The notes under the pieces: model-generated
The model's database searches: none
Seen by the model: the letters and a program-made list of their open reading frames with translations, nothing else
What the model was told of the DNA's origin: nothing
Shown: one piece after another, positions 30,802-38,464 of the stretch
How the letters are laid out: every line of letters begins with the position of its first letter
Position numbering within the stretch: position 1 is the first letter of the stretch
Assembly (NCBI GenBank): GCA_947379865.1
Contig: CANCOY010000023.1
Location: forward strand, 1 to 38,464
Direction: 5' to 3'
DNA length: 38,464 nucleotides
From: Acetobacteraceae bacterium
Lineage (GTDB): Bacteria; Pseudomonadota; Alphaproteobacteria; Zavarziniales; Zavarziniaceae
Program-made: the position numbers and the translations under genes

Positions 30802-31590
30802 ATGAACGGTCCCCAAGCCGGTGAGCCCCTGGCTCTTCAGTCGCACATGATCGGCGATGTCCCCCACGGCTTCTTTACCCGTCTGGGTGGGGTTTCCCAG
30901 GGGATTTATGCTGGCCTCAACTGCGGCCTTGGCTCGGGTGACGCGCGGGATCTGGTGCTGGAAAACCGCGCCCGGTCCGCCGCGGCGCTGGGCGTGGCGG
31001 CGGGCAACCTTGTCAATGTGCATCAGGTGCATGGGCGGGCGGTGGCCAGTGTCACCGCGCCCTGGGTGCCCGGCGCCGGTCCGCAGGCAGATGGTCTGGT
31101 GACGGATCGTCCTGGCATTGCCCTGGGGATTCTGACGGCCGACTGCGTGCCGGTCCTGCTGGCCGATGCAGAGGCCGGCGTGATCGGCGCTGCCCATGCC
31201 GGCTGGAAGGGTGCCCTTGCAGGCGTGACCGACGCCACGCTGGAGGCCATGGTGGCGCTTGGCGCCCGGCCAGAGCGCATCATGGCGGCGATCGGCCCCT
31301 GCATCGCCCGCGACAGTTACGAAGTCGGGGCCGAGTTGCGCGCCACGTTCCTGGCCGCCGATGCCGCCAACAAGGCCCATTTTTCGCCCGGTGCCCGGCC
31401 AGGGCACTGGCAGTTTGATCTGGCGGCCTATGTGCTTGACCGCCTGTGGACAGCGGGCGTCGCCGGCGCCCATGCCCTTGGCCAGGACACTTATGGCGAG
31501 GCAGAGCTGTTCTTCTCGTTCCGGCGCACCACCCATCTGGGAGAGGCAGACTATGGCCGCCAGCTCTCGGCCATTGTCCTGCCAGGCTGA
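30802..31590 (+). CDS. pgeF: Laccase-domain purine nucleosidase / peptidoglycan editing factor
   Basis: 262 residues from the ATG at 30802 (GGAG seven bases upstream); a longer frame would overlap the preceding methyltransferase gene. The metal-site residues of the YfiH/PgeF family are visible: H77 in NVHQVHGR, C115 in LTADCVPVLLAD and H132 in AAHAGWKGALAG. Members phosphorolyse or deaminate purine nucleosides, and E. coli PgeF prevents L-Ser misincorporation into peptidoglycan stems. VPHGFFTRLGGVSQGIYAGL at the N-terminus is the usual start. It is part of the lgt-midA-pgeF run. Confidence 0.93.
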   Translation: MNGPQAGEPLALQSHMIGDVPHGFFTRLGGVSQGIYAGLNCGLGSGDARDLVLENRARSAAALGVAAGNLVNVHQVHGRAVASVTAPWVPGAGPQADGLVTDRPGIALGILTADCVPVLLADAEAGVIGAAHAGWKGALAGVTDATLEAMVALGARPERIMAAIGPCIARDSYEVGAELRATFLAADAANKAHFSPGARPGHWQFDLAAYVLDRLWTAGVAGAHALGQDTYGEAELFFSFRRTTHLGEADYGRQLSAIVLPG

Positions 31591-31597
31591 GGAAACC

Positions 31598-32551
31598 ATG
31601 TCATGCCCCATCTTGTCGTTTTCATGCTGGTCCTCATCCTTGGGGCGCTTGCAAGCTGTGTGCTTTCCTAGGGCAGGGTTGCTGGCTGTCGTGCTCCTCT
31701 GCCTCGGGGCGTGCGCCTTTGACGACCCCGGTGCCTTGCCGCCAGGGCCGGCACTACCGCCCCCCAGCGCCCTTGAAGACATCCGCATGGGCCTGCTGGT
31801 AACGCCCTTTGAGGGCCTGCCGGCCGACCAGGCAGACGTGATCCAGACCCTGCTGATCAGAGCCCTGCACGACCGGGATGTGGCCGCCGCCGCCATCAAT
31901 CCGGCGCCCGGCAGCCACCTGCTGCGTGGCCGCCTGATCCGCGGGGCCGATGGCCAGCCACAGATCGCCGCAGAACTGGTCAACCCCGATGGCTCGATTG
32001 CTGCCAGCGCCCGGGTTGACGCCGCCCGTCTGGAAGAACCAACGGGCAGGACCGCCGTTGCCCTGCACCTTGCCGCCGTGCTGGTTGATGGCACCACGGC
32101 ACAGGCTGAAAGCGGGACGCGCCAGGGCGAAGCGGCCGCCGCTGCGGCCAAGGCCCGGACACATTGGCAACTGGTGGTGCCCGAGGTGACGGGCGCACCA
32201 GGCGACGGCAGCCGCAGCCTGAGCGAGGCCACCCGCCGCGCCCTCGAGCTTGCGGGCTTCACCATCATTGCGCCTGGCAAAAAGCCCGACAAGAAAGCGG
32301 TCAAGACGACCCTTACCGTGGCTGGTTCCGTGACCCTGTCAGAGCCCCGGGGGCCGGTCCAGAGCATCACCCTCTCGTGGCAGGTGCGCGGCGCCGACGG
32401 CAGCGAGAAGGGGCGAATCGACCAGGCCAATGACATTCCCACCGGCAGCCTCGACGGCGCCTGGGGGCCGGTTGCCTCGGCTGCAGGGGCCGCTGCGGCC
32501 GAGGGTCTGGCCGACCTGATTGGTCGCCTGCCCACCTCACCAGCGCCATGA
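31598..32551 (+). CDS. Probable lipoprotein of unknown function
   Basis: 317 residues from the ATG at 31598 (GAGGA five bases upstream, seven bases after pgeF). A hydrophobic segment ends in a lipobox (LLAVVLLCLGAC), so the mature protein should be lipidated and exported. A GTG at 31658 would give a shorter, more usual signal peptide and may be the real start. The Pro/Ala-rich segment after the Cys is followed by two similar-looking alpha/beta halves (LLVTPFEGLPADQADVIQTL, then GAWGPVASAAGAAAAEGLAD). I recognise no named domain. The gene belongs to the lgt-midA-pgeF transcription unit by spacing. Confidence 0.75.
   Translation: MSCPILSFSCWSSSLGRLQAVCFPRAGLLAVVLLCLGACAFDDPGALPPGPALPPPSALEDIRMGLLVTPFEGLPADQADVIQTLLIRALHDRDVAAAAINPAPGSHLLRGRLIRGADGQPQIAAELVNPDGSIAASARVDAARLEEPTGRTAVALHLAAVLVDGTTAQAESGTRQGEAAAAAAKARTHWQLVVPEVTGAPGDGSRSLSEATRRALELAGFTIIAPGKKPDKKAVKTTLTVAGSVTLSEPRGPVQSITLSWQVRGADGSEKGRIDQANDIPTGSLDGAWGPVASAAGAAAAEGLADLIGRLPTSPAP
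31603..31671 (+). CDS. 22-residue hydrophobic micro-ORF inside the lipoprotein 5' end
   Basis: In another frame, five bases after the lipoprotein ATG, the ORF MPHLVVFMLVLILGALASCV-LS reads as a membrane helix ending in a lipobox-like LGALASC. It stops 11 bases after the GTG at 31658 that could start the lipoprotein. It may be a coupled leader peptide or chance; the same ribosome site would serve it. Confidence 0.25.
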   Translation: MPHLVVFMLVLILGALASCVLS

Positions 32552-32687
32552 CAGGTGGTTTGCGTGGCAGGATCCGCACAACTTGGCAGAAAGCGCGTGT
32601 CCGCCAGTTCACATGTTGTTACGACCTTGTTAAATTCCGCCCGCCCACGCTGCAGGGCAGCATGTCTCCGCTGACGGAAGAAGCCTC

Positions 32688-33620
32688 ATGAAGATCCTCG
32701 CCGGGAACAGCAACCGCCCACTGGCGGAGGCCATTGCCGCCTACCTGAACCTGCCCATGACAAAGGCAAGCGTCCGCCGCTTCTCTGACATGGAGGTCTT
32801 TGTCGAGATCCATGAGAACGTCCGGGGACAGGATGTCTTCGTGATCCAGTCGACGTCTTTCCCGACCAACGACAATCTGATGGAACTGCTGGTCTGTATT
32901 GACGCGCTGAAGCGCGCCTCGGCCCGGCGCATCACGGCGGTGATCCCCTATTTCGGCTACGCCCGCCAGGACCGCAAGCCCGGGCCGCGCACGCCGATTT
33001 CCGCCAAGCTGGTGGCCAATCTGGTCACCGTTGCCGGCGCCAACCGCGTGCTGACCCTCGACCTGCATGCCGGCCAGATCCAGGGCTTCTTCGATATTCC
33101 GACCGACAATCTCTTTGCCGCACCCGTGATGGTGGGCGACATCAAGGCGCGCTTCGGCGATGAGCGCCTGATGATCGTCTCGCCCGACGTGGGCGGCGTT
33201 GTTCGCGCCCGGGCCGTGGCCAAGCGCGTCGATGGCGACCTTGCCATTGTCGACAAGCGGCGCGAGCGGGCAGGCGAATCCGAAGTCATGAACATCATCG
33301 GCGATGTCGAGGGGCGCAACTGCATCCTGGTCGACGACATCGTCGATTCGGCCGGCACCCTGTGCAACGCGGCCGAGGCCCTGATGAAGGCAGGCGCCGC
33401 CCGGGTCTCTGCCTATGTCACCCACGGGGTTTTGTCCGGTGGGGCGGTGGCCCGTGTCTCGGCCTCGCGCCTCGACAATCTGGTAATCACCGATTCGATC
33501 CAGGCGACCGAGGCCGTGCGGCTGTGCCACAACATCCGCCGCATCAGCATCGCCCCGTTGATCGCCGAGGCCATGCGCCGCATCAACGACGAATCCTCGG
33601 TCTCCAGCCTGTTTGACTGA
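32688..33620 (+). CDS. prs: Ribose-phosphate pyrophosphokinase
   Basis: 310 residues, class I PRPP synthase. It makes phosphoribosyl pyrophosphate from ribose-5-phosphate and ATP for purine, pyrimidine, His, Trp and NAD synthesis. Visible are RRFSDMEVFVEIHENVRGQD, PYFGYARQDRK (about 87-97), DLHAGQIQGFFDIP with catalytic H127, SPDVGGVVRA and the PRPP loop CILVDDIVDSAGTL (about 212-225). The ATG at 32688 has GGAAG nine bases upstream. The stop overlaps the next start by one base. Confidence 0.98.
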   Translation: MKILAGNSNRPLAEAIAAYLNLPMTKASVRRFSDMEVFVEIHENVRGQDVFVIQSTSFPTNDNLMELLVCIDALKRASARRITAVIPYFGYARQDRKPGPRTPISAKLVANLVTVAGANRVLTLDLHAGQIQGFFDIPTDNLFAAPVMVGDIKARFGDERLMIVSPDVGGVVRARAVAKRVDGDLAIVDKRRERAGESEVMNIIGDVEGRNCILVDDIVDSAGTLCNAAEALMKAGAARVSAYVTHGVLSGGAVARVSASRLDNLVITDSIQATEAVRLCHNIRRISIAPLIAEAMRRINDESSVSSLFD

Positions 33621-34069
33621 TGGCGTGGCGGCCAACCCTGCTCCGGGCTGCCCTGCTGGCGGGCGTGGCGGCGTGTTTGGGCATGGCGGGCGGGCCGGCA
33701 GCGGCGGCGGGCCTCAGCATCGACGTCAGCGGCATTCCAGAGGCGGTGGGCAACATCCGCGTCTCGCTGTTCATCCGCGACACCTGGCTGGATGACGGCC
33801 GCCAGACCGCCAATCTGGTGGTGCCAGCCACCAGCGGCAACATGACCCTGACCTTCCCCGACCTGCCCGTCGGGACCTATGGCATTGCCCTGATCCATGA
33901 TGCCGATGGCAATGGTGACATGACCTATAGCCTGTTGGGCCTGCCGTCCGAGGGCTTTGGCTTTTCCAATAATGTGGTGCCCGTGCTTTCCGCCCCCAGT
34001 TTTGATTCAGCGTCCTTCAGCCTTGGCCCGGATGGGCTGCATCTCCAGATTGCCCTCAGGCACCTTTGA
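33620..34069 (+). CDS. DUF2141 exported protein
   Basis: 149 residues. A Sec signal peptide (MAWRPTLLRAALLAGVAACL, then GMAGGPAAAAG) probably ends after the AAAA stretch at about 31. The mature part (VSGIPEAVGNIRVSLFIRDT, PDLPVGTYGIALIHDADGNG and YSLLGLPSEGFGFSNN) is the beta-rich DUF2141 pattern with its DxNxxGxxD-like loop. Function unknown; periplasmic or exported. The start overlaps the prs stop (TGATG). Its 3' end overlaps the convergent alkA gene by 14 bases. Confidence 0.9.
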   Translation: MAWRPTLLRAALLAGVAACLGMAGGPAAAAGLSIDVSGIPEAVGNIRVSLFIRDTWLDDGRQTANLVVPATSGNMTLTFPDLPVGTYGIALIHDADGNGDMTYSLLGLPSEGFGFSNNVVPVLSAPSFDSASFSLGPDGLHLQIALRHL

Positions 34070-35033
34070 CGGCCCCTTTGCCGGTCCCCTTCACCGGGCG
34101 AGGCGGCCGGCGAGATGGCCCGGGGTCCACACTGGTCCACAGGTGCAGCGTGGCGTAAGCGCGAAACGGCCGCCAGGCCTCGGCCCGGGCGGCAAGGCTG
34201 GCGTGGCTTGGCAGCGGGCCTGCGCCGCCCAGCGCCCTGAGCAGGCCCAGATCCCCCGCCGGAAAGGCATCGCCGTGTCGCAACGCCCGCATGGCCATGT
34301 AATTGGCACTCCAGGGCCCGATGCCCCTTAGTGCCGTCAGGCGGGCAAGGTCAGCCTCCAGAGCGCCTGTGTCGAACAAGTGGGGATTGGCCAGCACGGC
34401 GGCGCCCAGCCCCGACAGGGTACGTGCCCGCGCCCCCGGCAGGCCAAGACCCACAAGATCAGCCACAGCCAGCTTGCCTGGCAGCGGGAACAGATGGGTC
34501 AGGCCATCGCCCGCCAGGTCAGGCGGCAGGGCCGCCCCATGGGCCAGCACTAGGCGCCCGGCCAGGGTCGAGGCACCCGCCACGCTGACCTGCTGACCCA
34601 GCACGGCACGAATGCCAAGCTCGAAACTGTCCCAGGCGCCCGGCACCCTCAGCCCCGGTCGCGCCGCAACGGCGGGCGCCAGCAGGGGATCCCGGCCAAG
34701 GACCGCCACAATGGCGGCTGGATCAGCCCCCAGATCCAGCAGGCGGCCAAGCCGCACCCGTGCCTGGTCGGCGTGATCGGCGGCATGATCAGCGGCCGGG
34801 CCACGGATAGAGGCCTGAAAGACCCCCTCCCCCATCTCGACTGAAAGAATGCCCGGCTGGCCGGCAAGGCTGATGGTGCGCCGATAGACGGCCCCCTCCA
34901 CCTTCTCCACCCCGGGAATGGCGCGGGAGCCCAGGAAATTCAGCAGGCCCACCCAATCAAATGGCGGCTGAAAGGGCAGGGTCAGGCTTTTTCTGGCGCT
35001 GCCGATCGGCCCTGGGGAGGTGTTGTTTGCCAT
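34056..35033 (-). CDS. alkA: DNA-3-methyladenine glycosylase II, AlkA-type
   Basis: 325 residues from the ATG at 35033; the start is uncertain because ribosome sites are weak. AlkA removes alkylated bases such as 3-methyladenine. SLTLPFQPPFDWVGLLNFLG, then SRAIPGVEKV, matches the N-terminal AlkA domain. The glycosylase core follows (WDSFELGIRAVLGQQVSVAG, about 134-153), with the helix-hairpin-helix LTALRGIGPWSANYMAMRAL and catalytic D261 in PAGDLGLLRAL. The C-terminal tail is Lys/Gly-rich. No Ada domain is fused, and none is nearby. It is divergent from rplY. Confidence 0.92.
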   Translation of the reverse strand: MANNTSPGPIGSARKSLTLPFQPPFDWVGLLNFLGSRAIPGVEKVEGAVYRRTISLAGQPGILSVEMGEGVFQASIRGPAADHAADHADQARVRLGRLLDLGADPAAIVAVLGRDPLLAPAVAARPGLRVPGAWDSFELGIRAVLGQQVSVAGASTLAGRLVLAHGAALPPDLAGDGLTHLFPLPGKLAVADLVGLGLPGARARTLSGLGAAVLANPHLFDTGALEADLARLTALRGIGPWSANYMAMRALRHGDAFPAGDLGLLRALGGAGPLPSHASLAARAEAWRPFRAYATLHLWTSVDPGPSRRPPRPVKGTGKGAVKGA

Positions 35034-35062
35034 GGTAGGAGTGTGCCTGCCACGCATCGGGT

Positions 35063-35091
35063 TTGCCATTGGCCTCAGTTTCGGGTACATG
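35063..35091 (+). promoter_or_regulatory. Candidate promoter of the rplY-pth-ychF run
   Basis: TTGCCA (35063-35068), a 17-base spacer and TACATG (35086-35091) in the alkA-rplY divergent interval. The -10 match is weak. Confidence 0.3.
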
Positions 35092-35149
35092 GTCGCGCTT
35101 CGGGCCCGCACCCCTGGAGGCGGTGCCCTTTTTCGTCATGGAGACGGAC

Positions 35150-35830
35150 ATGTCAAACGCACAGACTTTGCGCGCCGAAGCGCGTGGCCGGGCTGGTAAG
35201 GGGTCCTCCCGGGCCACACGTCTTTCGGGCCGCGTACCCGCCGTGATCTACGGCAACAACCAGTCACCTGAAATCATCTCGCTGGCCCTGCCCGAGTTGC
35301 TGAAGGCCTATAACACCGGCAGCTTCACCTCGACGCTGTTCGACATCGATGTCGATGGCAAGGTGCAGCGCGTGCTGCCCCGCGATGTGCAGATCCACCC
35401 CGTGACCGACAGGCCCCTGCATGTCGATTTCCTGCGCCTTGGCGTCGACAGCCTGCTGTCGGTGGCGGTGCCGGTTCACTTCACGGGCCAGCTTGAGAGC
35501 CCCGGCATCAAGCGCGGCGGTGTGCTGAACATCGTGCTGCACGAAATCACCGTGCGCTGCCCGGTGAATGCGATCCCCGAGGAAATCGAGATCAGCCTGG
35601 CCGGACGCGACATCGGTGAGTCGATCCAGATTGGCTCCATCGAACTGCCGGCCGGCGTGCGCACCACCATCGCGCGCAACTTCACCATCGCGACCATTGC
35701 GCCGCCGACGGTGAGCCGCGAGGCCGAAGCCGCTGCTGCGGCACCGGCAGCCGCCGGCAAGGGTGGCAAGGCAGCCCCCAAGGCGGCAGCACCTGCCAAG
35801 GCTCCGGCTGCGGCGCCCAAAAAGAAGTAA
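35150..35830 (+). CDS. rplY: 50S ribosomal protein L25 / general stress protein Ctc
   Basis: 226 residues from the ATG at 35150 (GGAG six bases upstream). It binds 5S rRNA in the large subunit. The N-terminal L25 domain (about 1-95: LRAEARGRAGKGSSRATRLS, VPAVIYG, VLPRDVQIHPVTDRPLHVDF) is followed by the TL5-type C-terminal beta domain (about 100-190). A low-complexity Ala/Lys/Pro tail ends in PKKK. The two-domain long form is the usual alphaproteobacterial version. pth and ychF follow in the order conserved in this class. Confidence 0.97.
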   Translation: MSNAQTLRAEARGRAGKGSSRATRLSGRVPAVIYGNNQSPEIISLALPELLKAYNTGSFTSTLFDIDVDGKVQRVLPRDVQIHPVTDRPLHVDFLRLGVDSLLSVAVPVHFTGQLESPGIKRGGVLNIVLHEITVRCPVNAIPEEIEISLAGRDIGESIQIGSIELPAGVRTTIARNFTIATIAPPTVSREAEAAAAAPAAAGKGGKAAPKAAAPAKAPAAAPKKK

Positions 35831-35837
35831 TCCCGGT

Positions 35838-35865
35838 CCGGGCGCACGTTACGGCGTGCGCCCGG
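35838..35865 (+). terminator. Hairpin between rplY and pth
   Basis: CCGGGCGCACG, loop TTACGG, CGTGCGCCCGG: a perfect 11-bp GC-rich stem seven bases after the rplY stop. With no T-run after it, it may be a partial terminator or an mRNA-stabilising stem that lets abundant rplY message outlast pth. Confidence 0.65.
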
Positions 35866-35922
35866 CTTCTGGGAGGCTTTGTCGCCCGGTGGGGAGATCT
35901 CTTCGCCGCGCGCGCCGGTCTT

Positions 35923-35958
35923 TCCAAACGGGAGGGTCTTCCCAAGCGGGAGGGGGTC
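35923..35958 (+). repeat. Two tandem 18-bp near-repeats ahead of pth
   Basis: CCAAACGGGAGGG and CCAAGCGGGAGGG recur with 18-base spacing. Each contains a strong ribosome-binding-like GGGAGGG; the second lies about 11 bases from the pth ATG at 35966. Confidence 0.5.
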
Positions 35959-35965
35959 TGGCCTC

Positions 35966-36616
35966 ATGAAGGTGTTTGTCGGCCTCGGCAATCCGGGTGA
36001 GAAATACGCCCGGCAACGCCATAATATCGGGTTCATGGCGCTCGACGCGATCGCGCGCCTGCATGGCTTTTCGCCCTGGCGCCCCCGCTTCCAGAGCCTG
36101 GCGGCCGAGGGCATGATCGGCAACGACAAGATCCTGGCCCTCAAGCCCCAGACCTATATGAACGAAAGCGGCCGCGCCGTGGGCGAGGCGCTGCGCTTCT
36201 TCAAGCTGGTGCCAGGGGACGTCGTCGTGCTGCACGATGAACTGGAACTGGATCCCGGCCGGGTGAAGGTGAAAACGGGTGGCGGCCATGCCGGGCACAA
36301 TGGCCTGCGCAGCATCGACGCCCATGTGGGCCCCGCCTATCGCCGCCTGCGGCTTGGCATTGGCCATCCCGGCGCCAAGGATCTGGTGCTGCCCTGGGTG
36401 CTGGGCGATTTCGCCCGCGCTGACCTGATCTGGCTGGAGCCGCTGCTGAACGCCGTGGCCGATGCCGCGCCCCTGCTGATTTCTGGCGACGACAGTGCGT
36501 TCCCCACGCGCGTCGCCCTGCTTACCCAGCCGCCAAAGCCCGCGAAGCCGCCCAGAGCGCCGGCACCGCCCAAGGCCGAGGCCATGGCCCCCCCACGCAC
36601 ACCATCCGAGGACTGA
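35966..36616 (+). CDS. pth: Peptidyl-tRNA hydrolase
   Basis: 216 residues from the ATG at 35966; the in-frame ORF extends further upstream but the family begins MKVFVGLGNPG. Pth releases tRNA from prematurely dropped peptidyl-tRNA. Visible are GLGNPGEKYARQRHNIGF with N9 and catalytic H19, KPQTYMNESGRAV, HDELELDPGRVKVKTGGGHA and GHNGLRSI. The C-terminal about 30 residues are Pro/Lys-rich and not needed for the fold. ychF follows after one base. Confidence 0.97.
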   Translation: MKVFVGLGNPGEKYARQRHNIGFMALDAIARLHGFSPWRPRFQSLAAEGMIGNDKILALKPQTYMNESGRAVGEALRFFKLVPGDVVVLHDELELDPGRVKVKTGGGHAGHNGLRSIDAHVGPAYRRLRLGIGHPGAKDLVLPWVLGDFARADLIWLEPLLNAVADAAPLLISGDDSAFPTRVALLTQPPKPAKPPRAPAPPKAEAMAPPRTPSED

Positions 36617-36617
36617 C

Positions 36618-37715
36618 ATGGGTTTCAAGTGCGGTATCGTCGGCCTGCCCAATGTCGGCAAGTCCACCCTTTTTAATGCGTTGACCGAGACCGCTGCAGC
36701 GGCTGCGGCCAACTATCCGTTTTGCACCATCGAGCCAAACGTTGGCCTGGTGCCGGTGCCCGACCCGCGCATGGAAGAAATTGCGCGCATCGCCAAGTCC
36801 GAGAAGATCATCGCGACCCAGCTAAGCTTCGTGGACATCGCCGGCCTGGTGCGCGGCGCCTCGCAGGGGGAGGGTCTGGGCAACCAGTTCCTGTCCCATA
36901 TCCGCGAGGTGGACGCGATCATCCATGTGCTGCGTGCCTTTGAAGATGGCGACATCACCCATGTGGAAGGCCGCGTCGACCCCGTGGCCGATGCCGAGAC
37001 CGTCGAGACAGAGCTGATGCTGGCCGACCTCGACAGCCTGGAACGCCGCCTGACACCCGCCCAGAAAAAGGCGAAGCAAGGCGACGACGAGCAGAAGCAG
37101 ATCGTCCTGCTGATGGAACGCTGCCTTGGCCTGCTGCGCGACGGCAAGCCGGTGCGCGCCGGCACCTGGACCGATGAGGAGCGCGAGGCGATCCGCCTGC
37201 TCGACATCATCACGGCCAAACCCGTGGTCTATGTCGCCAATGTGGAAGAGGCCTCGGCCGCGACCGGCAACAGCCTGTCTGCCCGGGTGGATGTCATGGC
37301 AACGGCGCAAGGGGCGGCCAGCGTGGTGATTTCGGCCGCCATTGAATCCGAAGTGGCGCAGCTGCCCCCCGAAGACCGCACCGCCTTCCTTGCCGATCTT
37401 GGCCTGGCGGAAACGGGCCTCGGCCGGGTGATCCGGGCTGGTTACAGCCTGCTTGGCCTGCTGACGTTCTTCACCGCCGGCCCCAAGGAAACCAGGGCCT
37501 GGACCGTGGGCAAGGGCTCGCGGGCGCCACAGGCCGCCGGCGTCATCCATACCGATTTCGAGCGCGGTTTCATCCGTGCCGAGACCATTGCCTATGAGGA
37601 CTATGTAAAGCTTGGCGGCGAGGCCGGTGCCCGCGATGCTGGCCGCCTGCGCCTTGAAGGCAAGGAATATGTGGTGGCCGATGGCGATGTCTTCCACTTC
37701 CGCTTCAATACGTGA
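36618..37715 (+). CDS. ychF: YchF/OLA1-type Obg-like ATPase
   Basis: 365 residues from the ATG at 36618. YchF is a TRAFAC P-loop protein that binds ribosomes and hydrolyses ATP. The P-loop GLPNVGKST is at 9-17, followed by FCTIEPNVG and DIAGLVRGASQGEGLGNQFL. The G4 motif reads NVEE rather than NKxD, the known basis of ATP preference. A coiled coil (about 130-200) and the C-terminal TGS domain (TFFTAGPKETRAWTV, then ERGFIRAETIAYEDYVKLGG) complete it. It is coupled to pth. Confidence 0.98.
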   Translation: MGFKCGIVGLPNVGKSTLFNALTETAAAAAANYPFCTIEPNVGLVPVPDPRMEEIARIAKSEKIIATQLSFVDIAGLVRGASQGEGLGNQFLSHIREVDAIIHVLRAFEDGDITHVEGRVDPVADAETVETELMLADLDSLERRLTPAQKKAKQGDDEQKQIVLLMERCLGLLRDGKPVRAGTWTDEEREAIRLLDIITAKPVVYVANVEEASAATGNSLSARVDVMATAQGAASVVISAAIESEVAQLPPEDRTAFLADLGLAETGLGRVIRAGYSLLGLLTFFTAGPKETRAWTVGKGSRAPQAAGVIHTDFERGFIRAETIAYEDYVKLGGEAGARDAGRLRLEGKEYVVADGDVFHFRFNT

Positions 37716-37719
37716 CGCC

Positions 37720-38178
37720 ATGCTGTGGTTTGAAGATTTCCCCGAGGGTGAGGTCAAGGTCCTTGGCTCCAAGCTGGTGGATGCGGACGAGGTTGTGGCC
37801 TTTGCCCGCGACTTTGATCCCCAGCCCATGCACACTGACCCTGAGGCGGCGAAAGACAGCTATTTCGGCGGCCTGATCGCCAGCGGCTGGCATACGTGCG
37901 CCATGCTGATGCGCATCATGTGCGACGGCTTCCTGCTCAATTCCGCCTCCATGGGCTCGCCCGGGGTGGATTCCGTTAACTGGATCCGCCCGGTGCGCCC
38001 GGGAGATACCATAACGGTCACACGCACCACCCTGGCGGCCCGCACCTCTGCCTCGCGGCCCGACATGGGCATCGTCAAGACGAGCTATGCCATCCGCAAC
38101 CAGCAAGGCGAACTGGTGATGGAGATGGTGGGCAACGGCATGTTCCAGCGCCGGCCTGCGGCCAAGGCCACGTCATGA
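37720..38178 (+). CDS. MaoC-like (R)-hydratase/dehydratase, first of two
   Basis: 152 residues from the ATG at 37720, four bases after ychF. It is a single hot-dog fold. The hydratase-2 motif ARDFDPQPMH holds the catalytic dyad D33 and H38, followed by GGLIASGWHT. Such proteins hydrate trans-2-enoyl-CoA or related acyl thioesters. PGVDSVNWIRPVRPGDTI is typical of the stand-alone group. Its stop overlaps the next paralog's start (ATGA), so the two are co-translated and may form a heteromer. The substrate is unknown. Confidence 0.9.
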   Translation: MLWFEDFPEGEVKVLGSKLVDADEVVAFARDFDPQPMHTDPEAAKDSYFGGLIASGWHTCAMLMRIMCDGFLLNSASMGSPGVDSVNWIRPVRPGDTITVTRTTLAARTSASRPDMGIVKTSYAIRNQQGELVMEMVGNGMFQRRPAAKATS

Positions 38179-38464
38179 GCGGGCGCTATCTGGAAGACAT
38201 GGTGGTGGGCGAAACGCGCCAGCTTGGCAGCCGCAGCCTGAGCGAAGACGAGATCATCGCCTTTGCCCTGAAATTTGATCCCCAGCCCTTTCACATCGAC
38301 CGGGAGGCGGCGGCCCGCTCGCACTTTGGCGGCATCGTCGCCAGTGGCTGGCATTCGGCGGCCACCATGATGCGGGTGGTGGTTGACCGCGCCATGGCCG
38401 ATGGGCCGGGCGGCTTCATCGGCTCCCCCGGTTTCGAGGATCTGCGCTGGCTGAAGCCGGTGCG
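38175..38464 (+). CDS. MaoC-like dehydratase, second of two, cut by the window edge
   Basis: The first 96 residues are present and the frame is open to the right edge. MSGRYLEDMVVGETRQLGSR, then EIIAFALKFDPQPFHID with the dyad D35/H40 and FGGIVASGWHSAATMMRVVV, matches the preceding protein closely in layout. The ATG at 38175 overlaps the stop of the first copy by four bases. Tandem MaoC genes are frequent in alphaproteobacteria and probably arose by duplication; the missing C-terminal part prevents further comparison. Confidence 0.88.
   Translation, partial: MSGRYLEDMVVGETRQLGSRSLSEDEIIAFALKFDPQPFHIDREAAARSHFGGIVASGWHSAATMMRVVVDRAMADGPGGFIGSPGFEDLRWLKPV

Noticed and set aside
30721..32535. 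604-codon open frame on the minus strand
   Set aside because: It is antisense to pgeF and the lipoprotein gene; a by-product of high GC with few stop codons.
1..38464. CRISPR arrays, insertion sequences, rRNA and riboswitches
   Set aside because: No regularly spaced repeats, transposase motifs, rRNA segments or recognisable riboswitch cores were found on either strand.

Overview
The window is GC-rich chromosomal DNA from an alphaproteobacterium. This is inferred from gene content: a uvrC-pgsA-molybdopterin cluster, a PetP/PetR-like MarR plus response-regulator pair beside ilvE, a phasin, a MidA-type methyltransferase beside lgt, and a DUF2141 gene after prs. Genus cannot be fixed by reading. 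No insertion sequence, CRISPR array or rRNA is visible; there is one tRNA (Gln, UUG).

Layout. 0-2.1 kb: a cut-off msrP, dps and an aspartate aminotransferase, all on the minus strand. 2.1-3.9 kb: a small unknown gene, then an AT-richer accessory insert with its own promoter carrying a DUF6414-like gene preceded by an overlapping 66-codon ORF. 4.0-6.7 kb: a fold-type IV aminotransferase converging on a chemoreceptor across a strong shared terminator. 6.9-14.1 kb: a DNA-repair and cofactor run (uvrB, folB, uvrC, pgsA, mobB, moaD, moaE). 14.1-17.7 kb: ilvE divergent from marR, response regulator and sensor kinase. 17.7-22.2 kb, minus strand: a phasin with tandem 14-residue repeats, a TetR regulator, proC, a YbjN-like gene, a UPF0114 membrane protein and a UDP-glucuronate epimerase. 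22.3-24.4 kb: tRNA-Gln and a WbpM/FlaA1-type sugar dehydratase. 24.5-27.6 kb: a 731-residue modular protein resembling a polymorphic toxin, followed by an unknown gene in the place of an immunity gene. 27.6-38.5 kb: housekeeping genes (chaC, ubiK-like, lgt, midA-like, pgeF, a lipoprotein, prs, DUF2141, alkA, rplY, pth, ychF and two MaoC hydratases, the last cut by the window edge).

How the genes work together. uvrB and uvrC make two of the three excision-repair subunits. mobB, moaD and moaE serve molybdopterin synthesis, which the msrP product at the other end of the window also needs. The epimerase and the WbpM-like enzyme point to surface polysaccharide synthesis around the tRNA. lgt makes lipoproteins, and a probable lipoprotein lies a few genes downstream. 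rplY, pth and ychF form a translation cluster.

The best candidate for something undescribed is the 24.5-27.6 kb module. Its large protein has an Ala-rich helical N-terminal half, a hydrophobic Gly/Ala segment, a Pro-rich linker and a compact, compositionally different C-terminal domain. Its Shine-Dalgarno sequence lies in a perfect inverted repeat, and two ORFs follow it. Second is the DUF6414-like insert at 2.7-3.9 kb. Several intergenic palindromes (upstream of dps, uvrC, marR and the phasin) look like operators.
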